From the NCBI GenBank assembly GCA_045613385.1, contig JAZLAW010000011.1:1-64000 (forward strand): a stretch of 64,000 nucleotides of DNA, written 5' to 3'. Of the stretch, positions 52,768 to 59,757 are shown piece by piece. The translations under genes were made by a program, and so were the position numbers. Position 1 is the first letter of the stretch, and each line of letters starts with the position of its first letter. The DNA is from SIG565 sp045613385. GTDB taxonomy: Bacteria > Bacillota > Clostridia > Oscillospirales > Acutalibacteraceae. Below the pieces are notes generated by a model. That model had not been told where the DNA came from. It saw only the letters and a program-made list of their open reading frames with translations, and made no database searches.

Positions 52768-54111
52768 ATGACAACGGCAGAACTGCATTATAAAAAAATG
52801 ACCGAAACTCCGCTGACTCGGCTTATAGTGTCATTGGGAATTCCTACAACAATTTCAATGCTTATTACCAACATTTACAATATGGCCGATACTTATTTTG
52901 TGGGTTCCTTGGGGGAAAGTCCACAAGCGGCAACAGGTATACTTTTTTCTTTGCAGGCGGTAATACAGGCTTTGGCATTTATGTTGGGACAAGGCTCGGG
53001 AACAATGGTTTCTAAAGCTTTGGCAGATAAAAATAAAGAAGAAGCAGATGAATTTGTTTCAACTGCATTTTTTACGGGTATTGCTATAGGTTTATTTATG
53101 ATGACGGCAGGTTTTGTATTTTTAACTCCGCTATTGAGATTACTTGGCAGTACCGAAACGATTTTGCCCTTTGCCAAACAGTATGGATCCTGTGTGCTTA
53201 TAAGCTGTCCCTTGGTTATAGGCTCGTTTGTACTGAATAATAATTTAAGATATGAAGGCAAGGCTTTTTTCTCGATGTTCGGCCTTGTTTCAGGCGGAAT
53301 ATTAAACATTTTTGGCGACTGGTTGCTTGTATCTGTGTTTGATTTTGGTATTTTAGGTGCCGGAATTGCAACTGCGGTTTCGCAGACTATAAGTTTTATA
53401 ATACTTCTTCTGTTCTTTTGCAAAAAAGCGCAGAGCAGTATAAAACTTTCGGCGGTATCAAAGAGTATCAAGGTTTATTCTACAATATGTAAGGTTGGTT
53501 TCCCGGCACTCTTAAGACAGGGGCTAGCCTCCATTTCAAGCGGACTGTTAAACAATTTAACCCGACCGTTTGGAGATGCCGCTATTGCTGCGATGAGTGT
53601 TGTAAACCGTGTAGGTTCATTTATAATGTGCGTGGGTCTCGGTATCGGACAAGGATATCAACCGGTAGCTTCTTTTAACTATCAGGCAAAAAAATACGAC
53701 CGCGTAAAACGGGGATTGCTTGTTACCATGTCAATCGGTGCAGTTCTAATCTGTATGATTTCGGTACCGGCTATGTTTTTTGCAAAAAATATTATTTATC
53801 TTTTCCAGAAAAGTGAAGAAGTGGCGGCGGTAGGTGTTACGGCGCTCAGATGCACCTGTTTCGGAACGATATTTTTAGCACTGTCTGTACCAATAAATAT
53901 GTTTTACCAGAGCGCGAGAAAACCTGTTATGTCATCAATTCTCTCTCTTATGCGCTCGGGAGTTATGTTTATTCCCACACTTATAATTACCACAAGCCTT
54001 TTTGGAATTACCGGCATACAGATTTCTCAACCCTTAGCCGATATATTAACAGGTCTTGTAAGTATTCCGTTTATAATTGATTTTTTGAGAAAAAGCGATG
54101 ATAAATTTTAA
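52768..54111 (+). CDS. MATE-family efflux transporter
   Basis: The 447-residue protein has the twelve membrane segments of MATE exporters, which use Na+ or H+ gradients to expel drugs or metabolites. PLTRLIVSLGIPTTISMLITNIYNMADTYFVG is the typical first segment, and a second homologous half starts near PALLRQGLASISSGLLNN with GIGQGYQPVASFNYQAKKYDRVK. It is of the clostridial MepA/DinF type; the substrate is unknown. A terminator follows the stop. Confidence 0.92.
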   Translation: MTTAELHYKKMTETPLTRLIVSLGIPTTISMLITNIYNMADTYFVGSLGESPQAATGILFSLQAVIQALAFMLGQGSGTMVSKALADKNKEEADEFVSTAFFTGIAIGLFMMTAGFVFLTPLLRLLGSTETILPFAKQYGSCVLISCPLVIGSFVLNNNLRYEGKAFFSMFGLVSGGILNIFGDWLLVSVFDFGILGAGIATAVSQTISFIILLLFFCKKAQSSIKLSAVSKSIKVYSTICKVGFPALLRQGLASISSGLLNNLTRPFGDAAIAAMSVVNRVGSFIMCVGLGIGQGYQPVASFNYQAKKYDRVKRGLLVTMSIGAVLICMISVPAMFFAKNIIYLFQKSEEVAAVGVTALRCTCFGTIFLALSVPINMFYQSARKPVMSSILSLMRSGVMFIPTLIITTSLFGITGIQISQPLADILTGLVSIPFIIDFLRKSDDKF

Positions 54112-54140
54112 AAGCAGAGAACTTTGTTCTCTGCTTTTTT
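54111..54140. terminator. Bidirectional terminator
   Basis: AAAGCAGAGAAC (54111-54122) pairs with GTTCTCTGCTTT (54126-54137) around a 3-nt loop, between the MATE and HD-domain genes. Confidence 0.85.
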
Positions 54141-54796
54141 TATAATAACTGTTGTGAATTTATTATAAGTCTGAATTTCAGTCCCAACATCTCTGCTGCC
54201 TTGCGGCACATAATCATACGCGCCAAAAATATTTCAAAATAATCCATAACAGCGCTGAATTCAGTATCAATTTCAAGCATCAGTGTGATACTTTTTTTGT
54301 CATCGGCTATCTTGAGCACAGAAGATTTTACAGAATAGTTTACGCGGTCGTGTATATCAAACGAAGTGATGTCGGTATTTCTTACTCTTGTACGGCGTAC
54401 ATCGGATTTGTCTGCCAAAATAAGTGCTGCCGAAACGGCATTTACGGGTGTTCCTGTTTTTTCATCGTGGTTGCCTATTGCTGTGGTAATAAGTGCGATA
54501 TCTTCGGCAGGTACATTCATATGGTCGAGTAATCTGAAAGCAAGTATTGCACCTGTAAGCGGATGGTCGTTACGGTTGACAAGATTGCCTATATCGTGAA
54601 GATATGCCGCAATTTTTACGATTTCCACTTCGTGTTCGGGGTAGTCCAAGGTCTGCAATATATAAGCGGCAGTATCTGCAGTTTTGCAAACGTGCGGAAA
54701 ACTATGCTCGGTAAATCCAAGCGCTTTTAAAGATTCATCGGCTTTTGAGATATATGTGTTAATTTTACTGTCTTTTTTAAGCTCTTCGTATTTCAT
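54140..54796 (-). CDS. HD-domain phosphohydrolase
   Basis: The 218-residue protein has an HD metal-dependent phosphohydrolase domain: an H in FPHVCKTADTAAYIL, then AAYLHDIGN with the HD pair, then NDHPLTGA and TAIGNHDEKTG. The C-terminal 80 residues (about 135-218) form a beta-rich segment of unknown fold, including SVLKIADDKKSITLMLEID. The substrate is unknown; a nucleotide or cyclic nucleotide is usual. It lies 5 bp downstream of the chloride channel gene and is probably in its transcript. Confidence 0.85.
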   Translation of the reverse strand: MKYEELKKDSKINTYISKADESLKALGFTEHSFPHVCKTADTAAYILQTLDYPEHEVEIVKIAAYLHDIGNLVNRNDHPLTGAILAFRLLDHMNVPAEDIALITTAIGNHDEKTGTPVNAVSAALILADKSDVRRTRVRNTDITSFDIHDRVNYSVKSSVLKIADDKKSITLMLEIDTEFSAVMDYFEIFLARMIMCRKAAEMLGLKFRLIINSQQLL

Positions 54797-54801
54797 TATT
54801 T

Positions 54802-56088
54802 TTACTCCTTTATATGATTCTTTATGACGGTATGTGTTAAATCTTCGGCTTTTAACAATCTGAATATAATATATGATATAACTATTGCGGGTAAAATATA
54901 AATCGCACCGCTAATAGAACAAATACCTTCAGCAGACAAGCAAAACATAGTAAGCGGCATATGGTTTACCGCCGATATAAATGCAACGGCTCCGATAAGA
55001 ACAGGGAGCATATAGTCAGAAATCGGCAAAATGCCGGTGGCGATAAGTATTTCAGCCACTACCGCGCCGATTAGTGCGCCTAAGGCTATAAGCGGCAGAA
55101 AAAGTCCGCCGGTAACACCGACATTATTTGCAGTAAGAAGAATTACAGCTCGTGAAATAAGAATAATTAACAGTAAAAACAGGGGCGCTCTCGTGTGCAA
55201 TAGTTTTTCAACCAGCGCGTGTCCTGGGCCGCCTATATCTTCTGCTATAAAGAGCAACAGGACAGAAAATAAAAATATAATCATCACTTTTAGGGAATAA
55301 GGCAATTTTACCTTTTGATTAATTAAGCGACATAGTTTATAGAGATATGTAAAAAGAATTGCAGAAAATCCGCAAATTATACCAACTATAACCGATATGT
55401 AAATATACTTCCAATCAAAAGTGGTATTTATACCAATATCAAAAAGCCGATAACTGATATTAAAAAGTTTGCACAAAGGAAGGTTTACGGCAAAGGCCAT
55501 AATAGAAGAAATAAACGATAATATCAAAAAGCGCGGTTTTGGTTTGATATGCATTTCTTCAACCGAAAAGATAATGCCTGAAAGAAAAGTACCTGTAACC
55601 GCTGAAAAACCCGCACCTGCGCCACAAGCAGTGAGATTATAGTCGTCCCGTTTTAAAGCTTTGCCGATACCGTCTCCTATGAGTGCGCCAATCTGTACAG
55701 AAGGTCCTTCATTACCGAGCGGCACACCGACAAAAAAGGTGATAAGTGAAGATAAAATAACAGCAATAATATTTTTTATGTAATTCAGTTTCATTTTGGT
55801 ATGGCTAAGTATTAGTGCGAACGGAATTCCGCCGCCTTTTACTTTTGGGAAATGTTTTGCAATTAATGCTGAAATTAAAGCAAAAACGATAGCAAATATT
55901 AAAACAGGTATTATTAAAATCACATTGCTTTGGATTATCGAAAAAAGAGCAGATGACAGATTAACAACAAAAGAACACAAAAATTTAAAAACAAAAACCG
56001 ATAAACCTACAAACGCACCGACTGTAGTCGGTGCTAAAAACAAAGGTATTATAAATTGTTTTAAATAATGTGAAATATTTTTTATCAT
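54802..56088 (-). CDS. ClC-family chloride channel or antiporter
   Basis: The 428-residue protein has the ClC fold. The anion-selectivity segment reads GNEGPSVQIGALIGDG, with the gating Glu retained and Asn in place of the usual Arg/Lys, and the second filter region is TGGLFLPLIALGALIG. No C-terminal CBS domains are present. Whether it is a channel or an H+-coupled exchanger cannot be told. The ATG at 56088 is favoured, with GTGGTGA upstream; a TTG start 18 bp earlier is also open. Confidence 0.9.
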   Translation of the reverse strand: MIKNISHYLKQFIIPLFLAPTTVGAFVGLSVFVFKFLCSFVVNLSSALFSIIQSNVILIIPVLIFAIVFALISALIAKHFPKVKGGGIPFALILSHTKMKLNYIKNIIAVILSSLITFFVGVPLGNEGPSVQIGALIGDGIGKALKRDDYNLTACGAGAGFSAVTGTFLSGIIFSVEEMHIKPKPRFLILSFISSIMAFAVNLPLCKLFNISYRLFDIGINTTFDWKYIYISVIVGIICGFSAILFTYLYKLCRLINQKVKLPYSLKVMIIFLFSVLLLFIAEDIGGPGHALVEKLLHTRAPLFLLLIILISRAVILLTANNVGVTGGLFLPLIALGALIGAVVAEILIATGILPISDYMLPVLIGAVAFISAVNHMPLTMFCLSAEGICSISGAIYILPAIVISYIIFRLLKAEDLTHTVIKNHIKE

Positions 56089-56115
56089 ATATGTCACCAC
56101 TTTCAAACTAAAATT

Positions 56116-56191
56116 ATTGTATCACATTATTCAAGTATTAGCAATAAAAAGTGCTATTCTTTGTTGACAAAGAGTGATATTTTGCTATATT
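56116..56191. promoter_or_regulatory. Divergent promoters for the ClC and acyltransferase genes
   Basis: Minus strand: TTGCTA (56139-56144) and TACAAT (56116-56121), 17-bp spacer. Plus strand: TTGACA (56164-56169) and TATATT (56186-56191), 16-bp spacer. The two promoters are back to back within 76 bp. Confidence 0.65.
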
Positions 56192-56217
56192 TGAATAAGA
56201 AGGAAAGGGGAACAAAT

Positions 56218-57084
56218 ATGAAAAAATTACTCGAGAAAATCGCATTACCGGCGGAAACCGAACAGGCGGTAATTGATACATATAATAAAATTTGCAATTA
56301 TGAAGAGTATAAAAAGATACGCAAAATGCTTGAAGATAAAATACCTTTTTCTCAAACACGGGAAGTTTGCTGTGAATTAGCTAAAAAAAGCGGTATTCAC
56401 GAGTTTACGGTTTGTATGGCAGTACTTGTTTGTAATGCCGACATAGCAAAGCGCCGATATATAGGTAAAGGCGTTAGCGAAGAAGTATTTTACGAAACGG
56501 CAAGGGATTTGAAATTCAAATCGGATATTTGTTTGAGTCGTTTTGATATCAGAGGTATTTTCGTTTTTGAGTGGTTCCAAAAGTTTTATGAAGGAAATAT
56601 TTATAAGCTTGGCAGACTGCAGTTTGTGCCGTTAAATAAAGGCAAAGATTATATTGCGGTACACGTGCCGGAAGACGGCAGACTTGATTATAGTGATGTC
56701 TGGGATTCTTACAAGGCAGCATACGATTTTTTCCCAAAAATAGAAGGCGATTTAATCGCATTTACCTGCCACTCATATTTCTTTGTGCCCGAATATCGGG
56801 GAACTGTTTTTAAAGAAGGCAGTAATACATACCGCTTTATCGAAGAATATACATTATTAGAGTGCGACTATTCTGAAGATTTTGTAGATGCCTGGCGTAT
56901 ATTTGATATGGATTATAAGGGAGACACTTCGGTGCTTCCCAACAACACATCACTTCAAAAGGCATTTATCGAGCATATCGAGAAGGTCGGTAAATTTGGA
57001 GAAGGTCTGGGCGCATTCTTGTTTAACGGTGAAAAAATAGTTGATGCCACAGCCGAAGAAATAAGAAAAATAGCAATGGTATAA
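56218..57084 (+). CDS. DUF5596-like acyltransferase-domain protein
   Basis: The 288-residue soluble protein looks like the acyltransferase-domain (GNAT-like) family common in gut Clostridia, of unknown substrate. The first 80 residues are helical, and the segment FYEGNIYKLGRLQFVPLN, VAVHVPEDGRLDYSDVWDSYKAA and FVPEYRGTVFKEGSNTYRF are typical of that family as I recall it; the assignment is from general resemblance. Start ATG at 56218 follows AAAGGGGAA; an upstream frame from 56161 overlaps the promoter. A terminator and the tRNA-Arg 3' half follow, so transcription ends there. Confidence 0.7.
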   Translation: MKKLLEKIALPAETEQAVIDTYNKICNYEEYKKIRKMLEDKIPFSQTREVCCELAKKSGIHEFTVCMAVLVCNADIAKRRYIGKGVSEEVFYETARDLKFKSDICLSRFDIRGIFVFEWFQKFYEGNIYKLGRLQFVPLNKGKDYIAVHVPEDGRLDYSDVWDSYKAAYDFFPKIEGDLIAFTCHSYFFVPEYRGTVFKEGSNTYRFIEEYTLLECDYSEDFVDAWRIFDMDYKGDTSVLPNNTSLQKAFIEHIEKVGKFGEGLGAFLFNGEKIVDATAEEIRKIAMV

Positions 57085-57087
57085 AAT

Positions 57088-57119
57088 AAAACCCCGAACA
57101 CCTTGGTGTTCGGGGTTTT
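57088..57119. terminator. Bidirectional terminator
   Basis: AAAACCCCGAACACC (57088-57102) pairs with GGTGTTCGGGGTTTT (57105-57119). It ends the acyltransferase transcript and, on the minus strand, originally the tRNA-Arg whose 3' half abuts it. Confidence 0.9.
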
Positions 57120-57162
57120 GGCACCCACAGTAGGAATCGAACCTACAACTAGCCCTTAGGAG
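57119..57162 (-). pseudogene. 3' half of a split tRNA-Arg (CCU)
   Basis: Read on the minus strand, this is a tRNA from the anticodon loop on: CTCCTAA, the 3' stem GGGCT, T arm GTAGG-TTCGATT-CCTAC, acceptor TGTGGGT, discriminator G and CCA. The expected 5' half is not adjacent; 57163 onward is unrelated. The matching 5' half is at 59661-59699, where AGCCC pairs with GGGCT and GCCTACA with TGTGGGT (two G-U pairs). Confidence 0.9.
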
Positions 57163-57293
57163 AAGCCGATGGAAACGATAACGGCATCCCTTGTAATACC
57201 TAAAAATCCCCTGCTGTCAGGGAATTTTTAAGGTTAATGTGTTATCTTGTGTTACGCCGTTACCGCTGATTTTATGTCGTTTTACTGTGTTTG

Positions 57294-57313
57294 ATTAGCA
57301 AGCAATTAGCAAG
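57294..57313. repeat. Left-end ATTAGCAAG direct repeats (arm-like)
   Basis: ATTAGCAAG at 57294-57302 and 57305-57313, 11 bp apart. They lie 130 bp inside the left boundary of the island. The rest of 57163-57383 shows no frame or RNA I recognise; TAAAAATCCCC and a partly matching GGGGATTTTTA-like hairpin near 57201-57232 is the only other structure. Confidence 0.55.
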
Positions 57314-57383
57314 GACGATTGAATTAGGGTAAAGGTAATATTGCTACAAAATGCTCCCAAATTACCTGCAGTATTCTATCGTG

Positions 57384-58088
57384 TTATTCTATTTCGTATT
57401 CAACAGAATTGATTACCAAACAGTTATCGTCTTTCCAAAGGATTTGCATATTTTCAAACTCGCCCCAATCACCGCAGTAAACTCGTTGAGGTTTCTTTTC
57501 GATTTTGAAAAGAATTAAGTTGACACCGCTTTTTTTATACACGTCAACAAGGGTATCGCCACCGAGCGCGCCTTGATCGCTGTCAATAACTTGCGCATAG
57601 TATTCTCCGTTCGGAGATTCAACAGTTTTCACAACAGTGTTTTGACCAATGTTGCCAAAAATCAATGCAATAAAACTGAAGAAACAAATAGGCAAAATCA
57701 TTAGTGCAGACAAAACCAATGCGGTGATTTTGAGTGACAAAGGTTTTCCGTATTTAACCGTCAAGTAACAGCAACAACCTGCAGATAATAATACGCTTGC
57801 TATTACCCAAATTTGAGGACACTCAAAAATATAGAATACAGCATTGATTAAAGAAAGCGGAGTGATAATGGCCAACAAAATCCGCATCACTTTATTTTCG
57901 AGAGTGTTCTTCCAAATAAGGTCAAGGATAATTATACATGCAGATAATGCGGCAAGTATGATAGAAATAGCCGAAACGCTGATAAGTTCAAAACTATATC
58001 CCAAACACGCTGTTATTATAACACCTGCAGGATACAATATTGTCAGTACAAATAACAAGCACATCAAAATTGATATTGCTTTTTTCAC
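57384..58088 (-). CDS. Membrane protein of unknown function (DUF5412-like)
   Basis: The product is about 234 residues from the GTG at 58088, chosen because AAGGTGTCA lies just upstream; a longer frame from 58163 would overlap the anti-sigma gene. Four or five membrane segments fill about 5-155. The C-terminal 80 residues are soluble and contain SPNGEYYAQVIDSDQGALGGDTLVDVYKK, the signature of DUF5412-like proteins. It follows the anti-sigma gene by 10 bp and looks like the last gene of the sigma operon inside the island. It may be an ECF target or co-regulator; function unknown. Confidence 0.75.
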   Translation of the reverse strand: MKKAISILMCLLFVLTILYPAGVIITACLGYSFELISVSAISIILAALSACIIILDLIWKNTLENKVMRILLAIITPLSLINAVFYIFECPQIWVIASVLLSAGCCCYLTVKYGKPLSLKITALVLSALMILPICFFSFIALIFGNIGQNTVVKTVESPNGEYYAQVIDSDQGALGGDTLVDVYKKSGVNLILFKIEKKPQRVYCGDWGEFENMQILWKDDNCLVINSVEYEIE

Positions 58089-58098
58089 TCTTGACACC

Positions 58099-58728
58099 TT
58101 ACTCTTTCCCCAGCATCTTTGCATATTGGTTTGAGAGTGTCTTGGATAAGATACAAAATACAACCGTCAACAATATGCCGATTCCATTTAGAAGTAATAA
58201 TGCGTGTAGAATTTCTAAAACATTAGCAAAATCATTTCCTGCAAATAGGTCGATAAGATTTATTTCATAATGGAAACCCGACCATATATAAGCACATAGT
58301 GTAACACCAAGTGTTGCAATTAAAGAATAATTGGAAAAACTTTTTCTGTTTTTATAGACTCTTACAAAATACCAGTTTGCCAAGGAAAGCATAAATCCGG
58401 TCGCAGGAATAACGAGATTCAACGCCCAAAATCCATTTCCAATACCCGACGGTGTTCTTGCCTCTAAAGCAACGCCGATTGTAATCAAAGCAAATGAAAG
58501 GAACAACAAACCCGACTGTAAAACAGAAGCCTTCCAATCATTGAGCTTGCTAAACGTTTTCGGCGCTTTAGATACCGCAATAATATCGGATGTTGATTTC
58601 ATATCTTCAAGAAGTTTCTTGCAATCATCGCAATCTCTAATATGTTCTTCAACAGCTTTTTCACTTCCCTCACTGCAACACCCGTCAATGTACAGTGGAA
58701 TCAAATCTTTTACAATATCACAATTCAT
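58099..58728 (-). CDS. Zinc-finger (zf-HC2) transmembrane anti-sigma factor
   Basis: The 209-residue protein begins with a zinc-binding anti-sigma domain: CDIVKDLIPLYIDGCCSEGS and HIRDCDDCKKLLEDM, with the H-x3-C-x2-C motif. It would hold the adjacent ECF sigma factor at the membrane. After a linker, four membrane segments follow (about 68-90, 94-116, 128-150, 172-198). It starts 4 bp after the sigma gene. Regulation of sigma release is not evident from sequence. Confidence 0.88.
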   Translation of the reverse strand: MNCDIVKDLIPLYIDGCCSEGSEKAVEEHIRDCDDCKKLLEDMKSTSDIIAVSKAPKTFSKLNDWKASVLQSGLLFLSFALITIGVALEARTPSGIGNGFWALNLVIPATGFMLSLANWYFVRVYKNRKSFSNYSLIATLGVTLCAYIWSGFHYEINLIDLFAGNDFANVLEILHALLLLNGIGILLTVVFCILSKTLSNQYAKMLGKE

Positions 58729-58732
58729 ATCG

Positions 58733-59209
58733 TTACCTCATTCTTTCTAATAGTTTTTGTTTAGCACGGTAAAATGTAACTCGTGCCCAACTTTCGCTTT
58801 TTCCAAAGATTGAACTAATATCCTTTAATGAAAAACCGCCAAATACCGAAAGCATAAATACTTCCTTATACGGCTCCTCTAATTCGTGTAAACAAGACAA
58901 CGCTTTTTGAGAAAGTTCTTTTTGAATAAAGGCATCTTCTATACTTACATCGTTGCTTGCTACTTCGAGATGGTCAAGAGAATCTTTTTTCTTTTGTTCG
59001 TTATACCACGCAAAATATGTATTCTTTGCGATTTGGCAGAGCCACACGGAAGCCTTTTCCTTGTTTCGAAGAGACGTATAGTTCATATATGCACGAAAAA
59101 AGGTTTCTTGTGTCAACTCTTCGGATAGCGTAATATCCCGTGTCATTTTCATTAGATATTTGAAAATGAATTCTCGGTTTTCATTGAAAAGCTTTTCAAA
59201 ATCAATCAC
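58733..59209 (-). CDS. ECF-family RNA polymerase sigma factor
   Basis: The 158-residue protein has sigma region 2 (about 15-80: FIFKYLMKMTRDITLSEELTQETFFRAYMNY) and region 4 (about 100-155: LHELEEPYKEVFMLSVFGGFSLKDISSIFGKSESWARVTFYRAKQKL), with the linker between, a complete ECF factor. It is coupled with the zf-HC2 anti-sigma gene. A sigma-A-type promoter precedes it. As island cargo it may control host genes or only its own operon; the target promoter sequence is unknown. Confidence 0.92.
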   Translation of the reverse strand: MIDFEKLFNENREFIFKYLMKMTRDITLSEELTQETFFRAYMNYTSLRNKEKASVWLCQIAKNTYFAWYNEQKKKDSLDHLEVASNDVSIEDAFIQKELSQKALSCLHELEEPYKEVFMLSVFGGFSLKDISSIFGKSESWARVTFYRAKQKLLERMR

Positions 59210-59263
59210 ATTTTCACCGTCCTTTCAACCATTAGATTGGGGAACTTACAAAACGTTACAACA

Positions 59264-59292
59264 ATTATAACATATTTTCTTCAAAAATTCAA
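59264..59292 (-). promoter_or_regulatory. Promoter of the ECF sigma operon
   Basis: On the minus strand TTGAAT (59287-59292) and TATAAT (59264-59269) are 17 bp apart, with a TGT extension ahead of the -10. Further down, TGTAAC followed by GTTTTG (near 59245-59258) could be an additional, ECF-type autoregulatory element, but this is weaker. Confidence 0.6.
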
Positions 59293-59324
59293 AAAGTCTA
59301 TGGATGGAACATACGCCTGTGCAA

Positions 59325-59400
59325 ATTAGCAGATTTTTGCTAAAAATCCGATTAGCAGGCGATTAGCAAAAAGCCGATTATCTGGTAATTTCTTGCTAAT
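59325..59400. repeat. Right-end ATTAGCA repeats (arm-like)
   Basis: ATTAGCA occurs at 59325-59331, 59351-59357 and 59362-59368, the last two 11 bp apart as at the left end; TTGCTAAT at 59393-59400 is an inverted copy. Similar sites at both ends of the island fit integrase arm-type sites. They lie between the sigma promoter and the terminator of the intact tRNA-Arg. Confidence 0.55.
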
Positions 59401-59483
59401 CGGGATATGGTAAAAGTGAGAGCTTGTTTTGGTGTCCCCAAAATAAGAAAGCTCACTCAAGAAATGAGTGAGCAAAGAAAAGT

Positions 59484-59519
59484 AAAAGTGCCGAAAGCAC
59501 AGTGTTTTCGGCACTTTTT
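59484..59519. terminator. Terminator of the intact tRNA-Arg
   Basis: AAAGTGCCGAAA pairs with TTTCGGCACTTT around an 8-nt loop, followed by T-runs. On the minus strand it follows the tRNA CCA end by one base. Confidence 0.85.
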
Positions 59520-59595
59520 GGCGCGCTTGAAGGAATTCGAATCCCCGACCTTCCGCTTAGGAGGCGGACGCTCTATCCTGCTGAGCTACAAGCGC
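59519..59595 (-). tRNA. tRNA-Arg (anticodon CCU), intact copy inside the island
   Basis: The minus strand folds as a 77-nt tRNA: acceptor GCGCTTG/CAAGCGC, D arm GCTC/GAGC, anticodon stem TCCGC/GCGGA around CTCCTAA, T arm GGGGA/TCCTT with two G-U pairs, discriminator G and encoded CCA. All stems pair. Its sequence differs through most of its length from the split tRNA-Arg(CCU), so it is not a duplication of it. Confidence 0.95.
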
Positions 59596-59660
59596 ATATA
59601 CTATAAGATTTGAACACGTTACCGTTTGCCTTTTTTCGAAGGTGTTTGTTAAAACACACA

Positions 59661-59699
59661 CTTAGGAGGGGCTTGTTATATCCATTTAACTATGTAGGC
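59661..59699 (-). pseudogene. 5' half of the split tRNA-Arg (CCU)
   Basis: On the minus strand: acceptor GCCTACA, TA, D arm GTTA-AATGGATA-TAAC, the 5' anticodon stem AGCCC and loop CTCCTAA plus G. After this the sequence becomes unrelated (TGTGTGTTTT). It pairs in acceptor and anticodon stems with the 3' half at 57119-57162, and the two reconstruct a 75-nt tRNA. The promoter upstream of it is intact. Confidence 0.88.
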
Positions 59700-59714
59700 A
59701 AATATAACAATATG

Positions 59715-59743
59715 ATTTTAACCTAAAAGGTACACATTGTCAA
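59715..59743 (-). promoter_or_regulatory. Original promoter of the split tRNA-Arg
   Basis: TTGACA (59738-59743) and TAAAAT (59715-59720) are 17 bp apart on the minus strand, ending 16 bp before the tRNA 5' half. Transcription from it would continue into the island and reach the intact tRNA-Arg, 66 bp past the broken half. Between 59596 and 59660 I see no strong promoter or terminator. Confidence 0.7.
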
Positions 59744-59757
59744 GGTGATAGATATTG

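Larger units (their letters stand above)
57155..59668. mobile_element. 2.5-kb island splitting tRNA-Arg(CCU) and carrying a replacement tRNA-Arg(CCU)
   Basis: The insertion is bounded by the direct repeat CTTAGGAG at 57155-57162 and 59661-59668, which is the anticodon loop sequence of the target tRNA. Outside the repeats lie the two halves of one tRNA-Arg gene. Inside are an ECF sigma factor, an anti-sigma factor, a membrane protein, a complete tRNA-Arg with the same anticodon, and pairs of ATTAGCA repeats with an 11-bp period near both ends. The 8-bp overlap in an anticodon loop flanked by the stem's inverted repeat suits a tyrosine integrase. No integrase gene is present, so this is a remnant or is moved in trans. 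Confidence 0.8.

Noticed and set aside
57119..57162. Complete tRNA-Arg gene
   Set aside because: No sequence before the anticodon loop (57163 on) can form the acceptor or D arm; it is only a 3' half.
57119..59699. Group I intron in the anticodon loop of tRNA-Arg(CCU)
   Set aside because: Such introns are known in this tRNA, but an intron would leave a single copy of the loop sequence. Here CTTAGGAG is present at both ends, the insert is 2.5 kb with its own promoters, terminators and a tRNA, and no intron core is visible.
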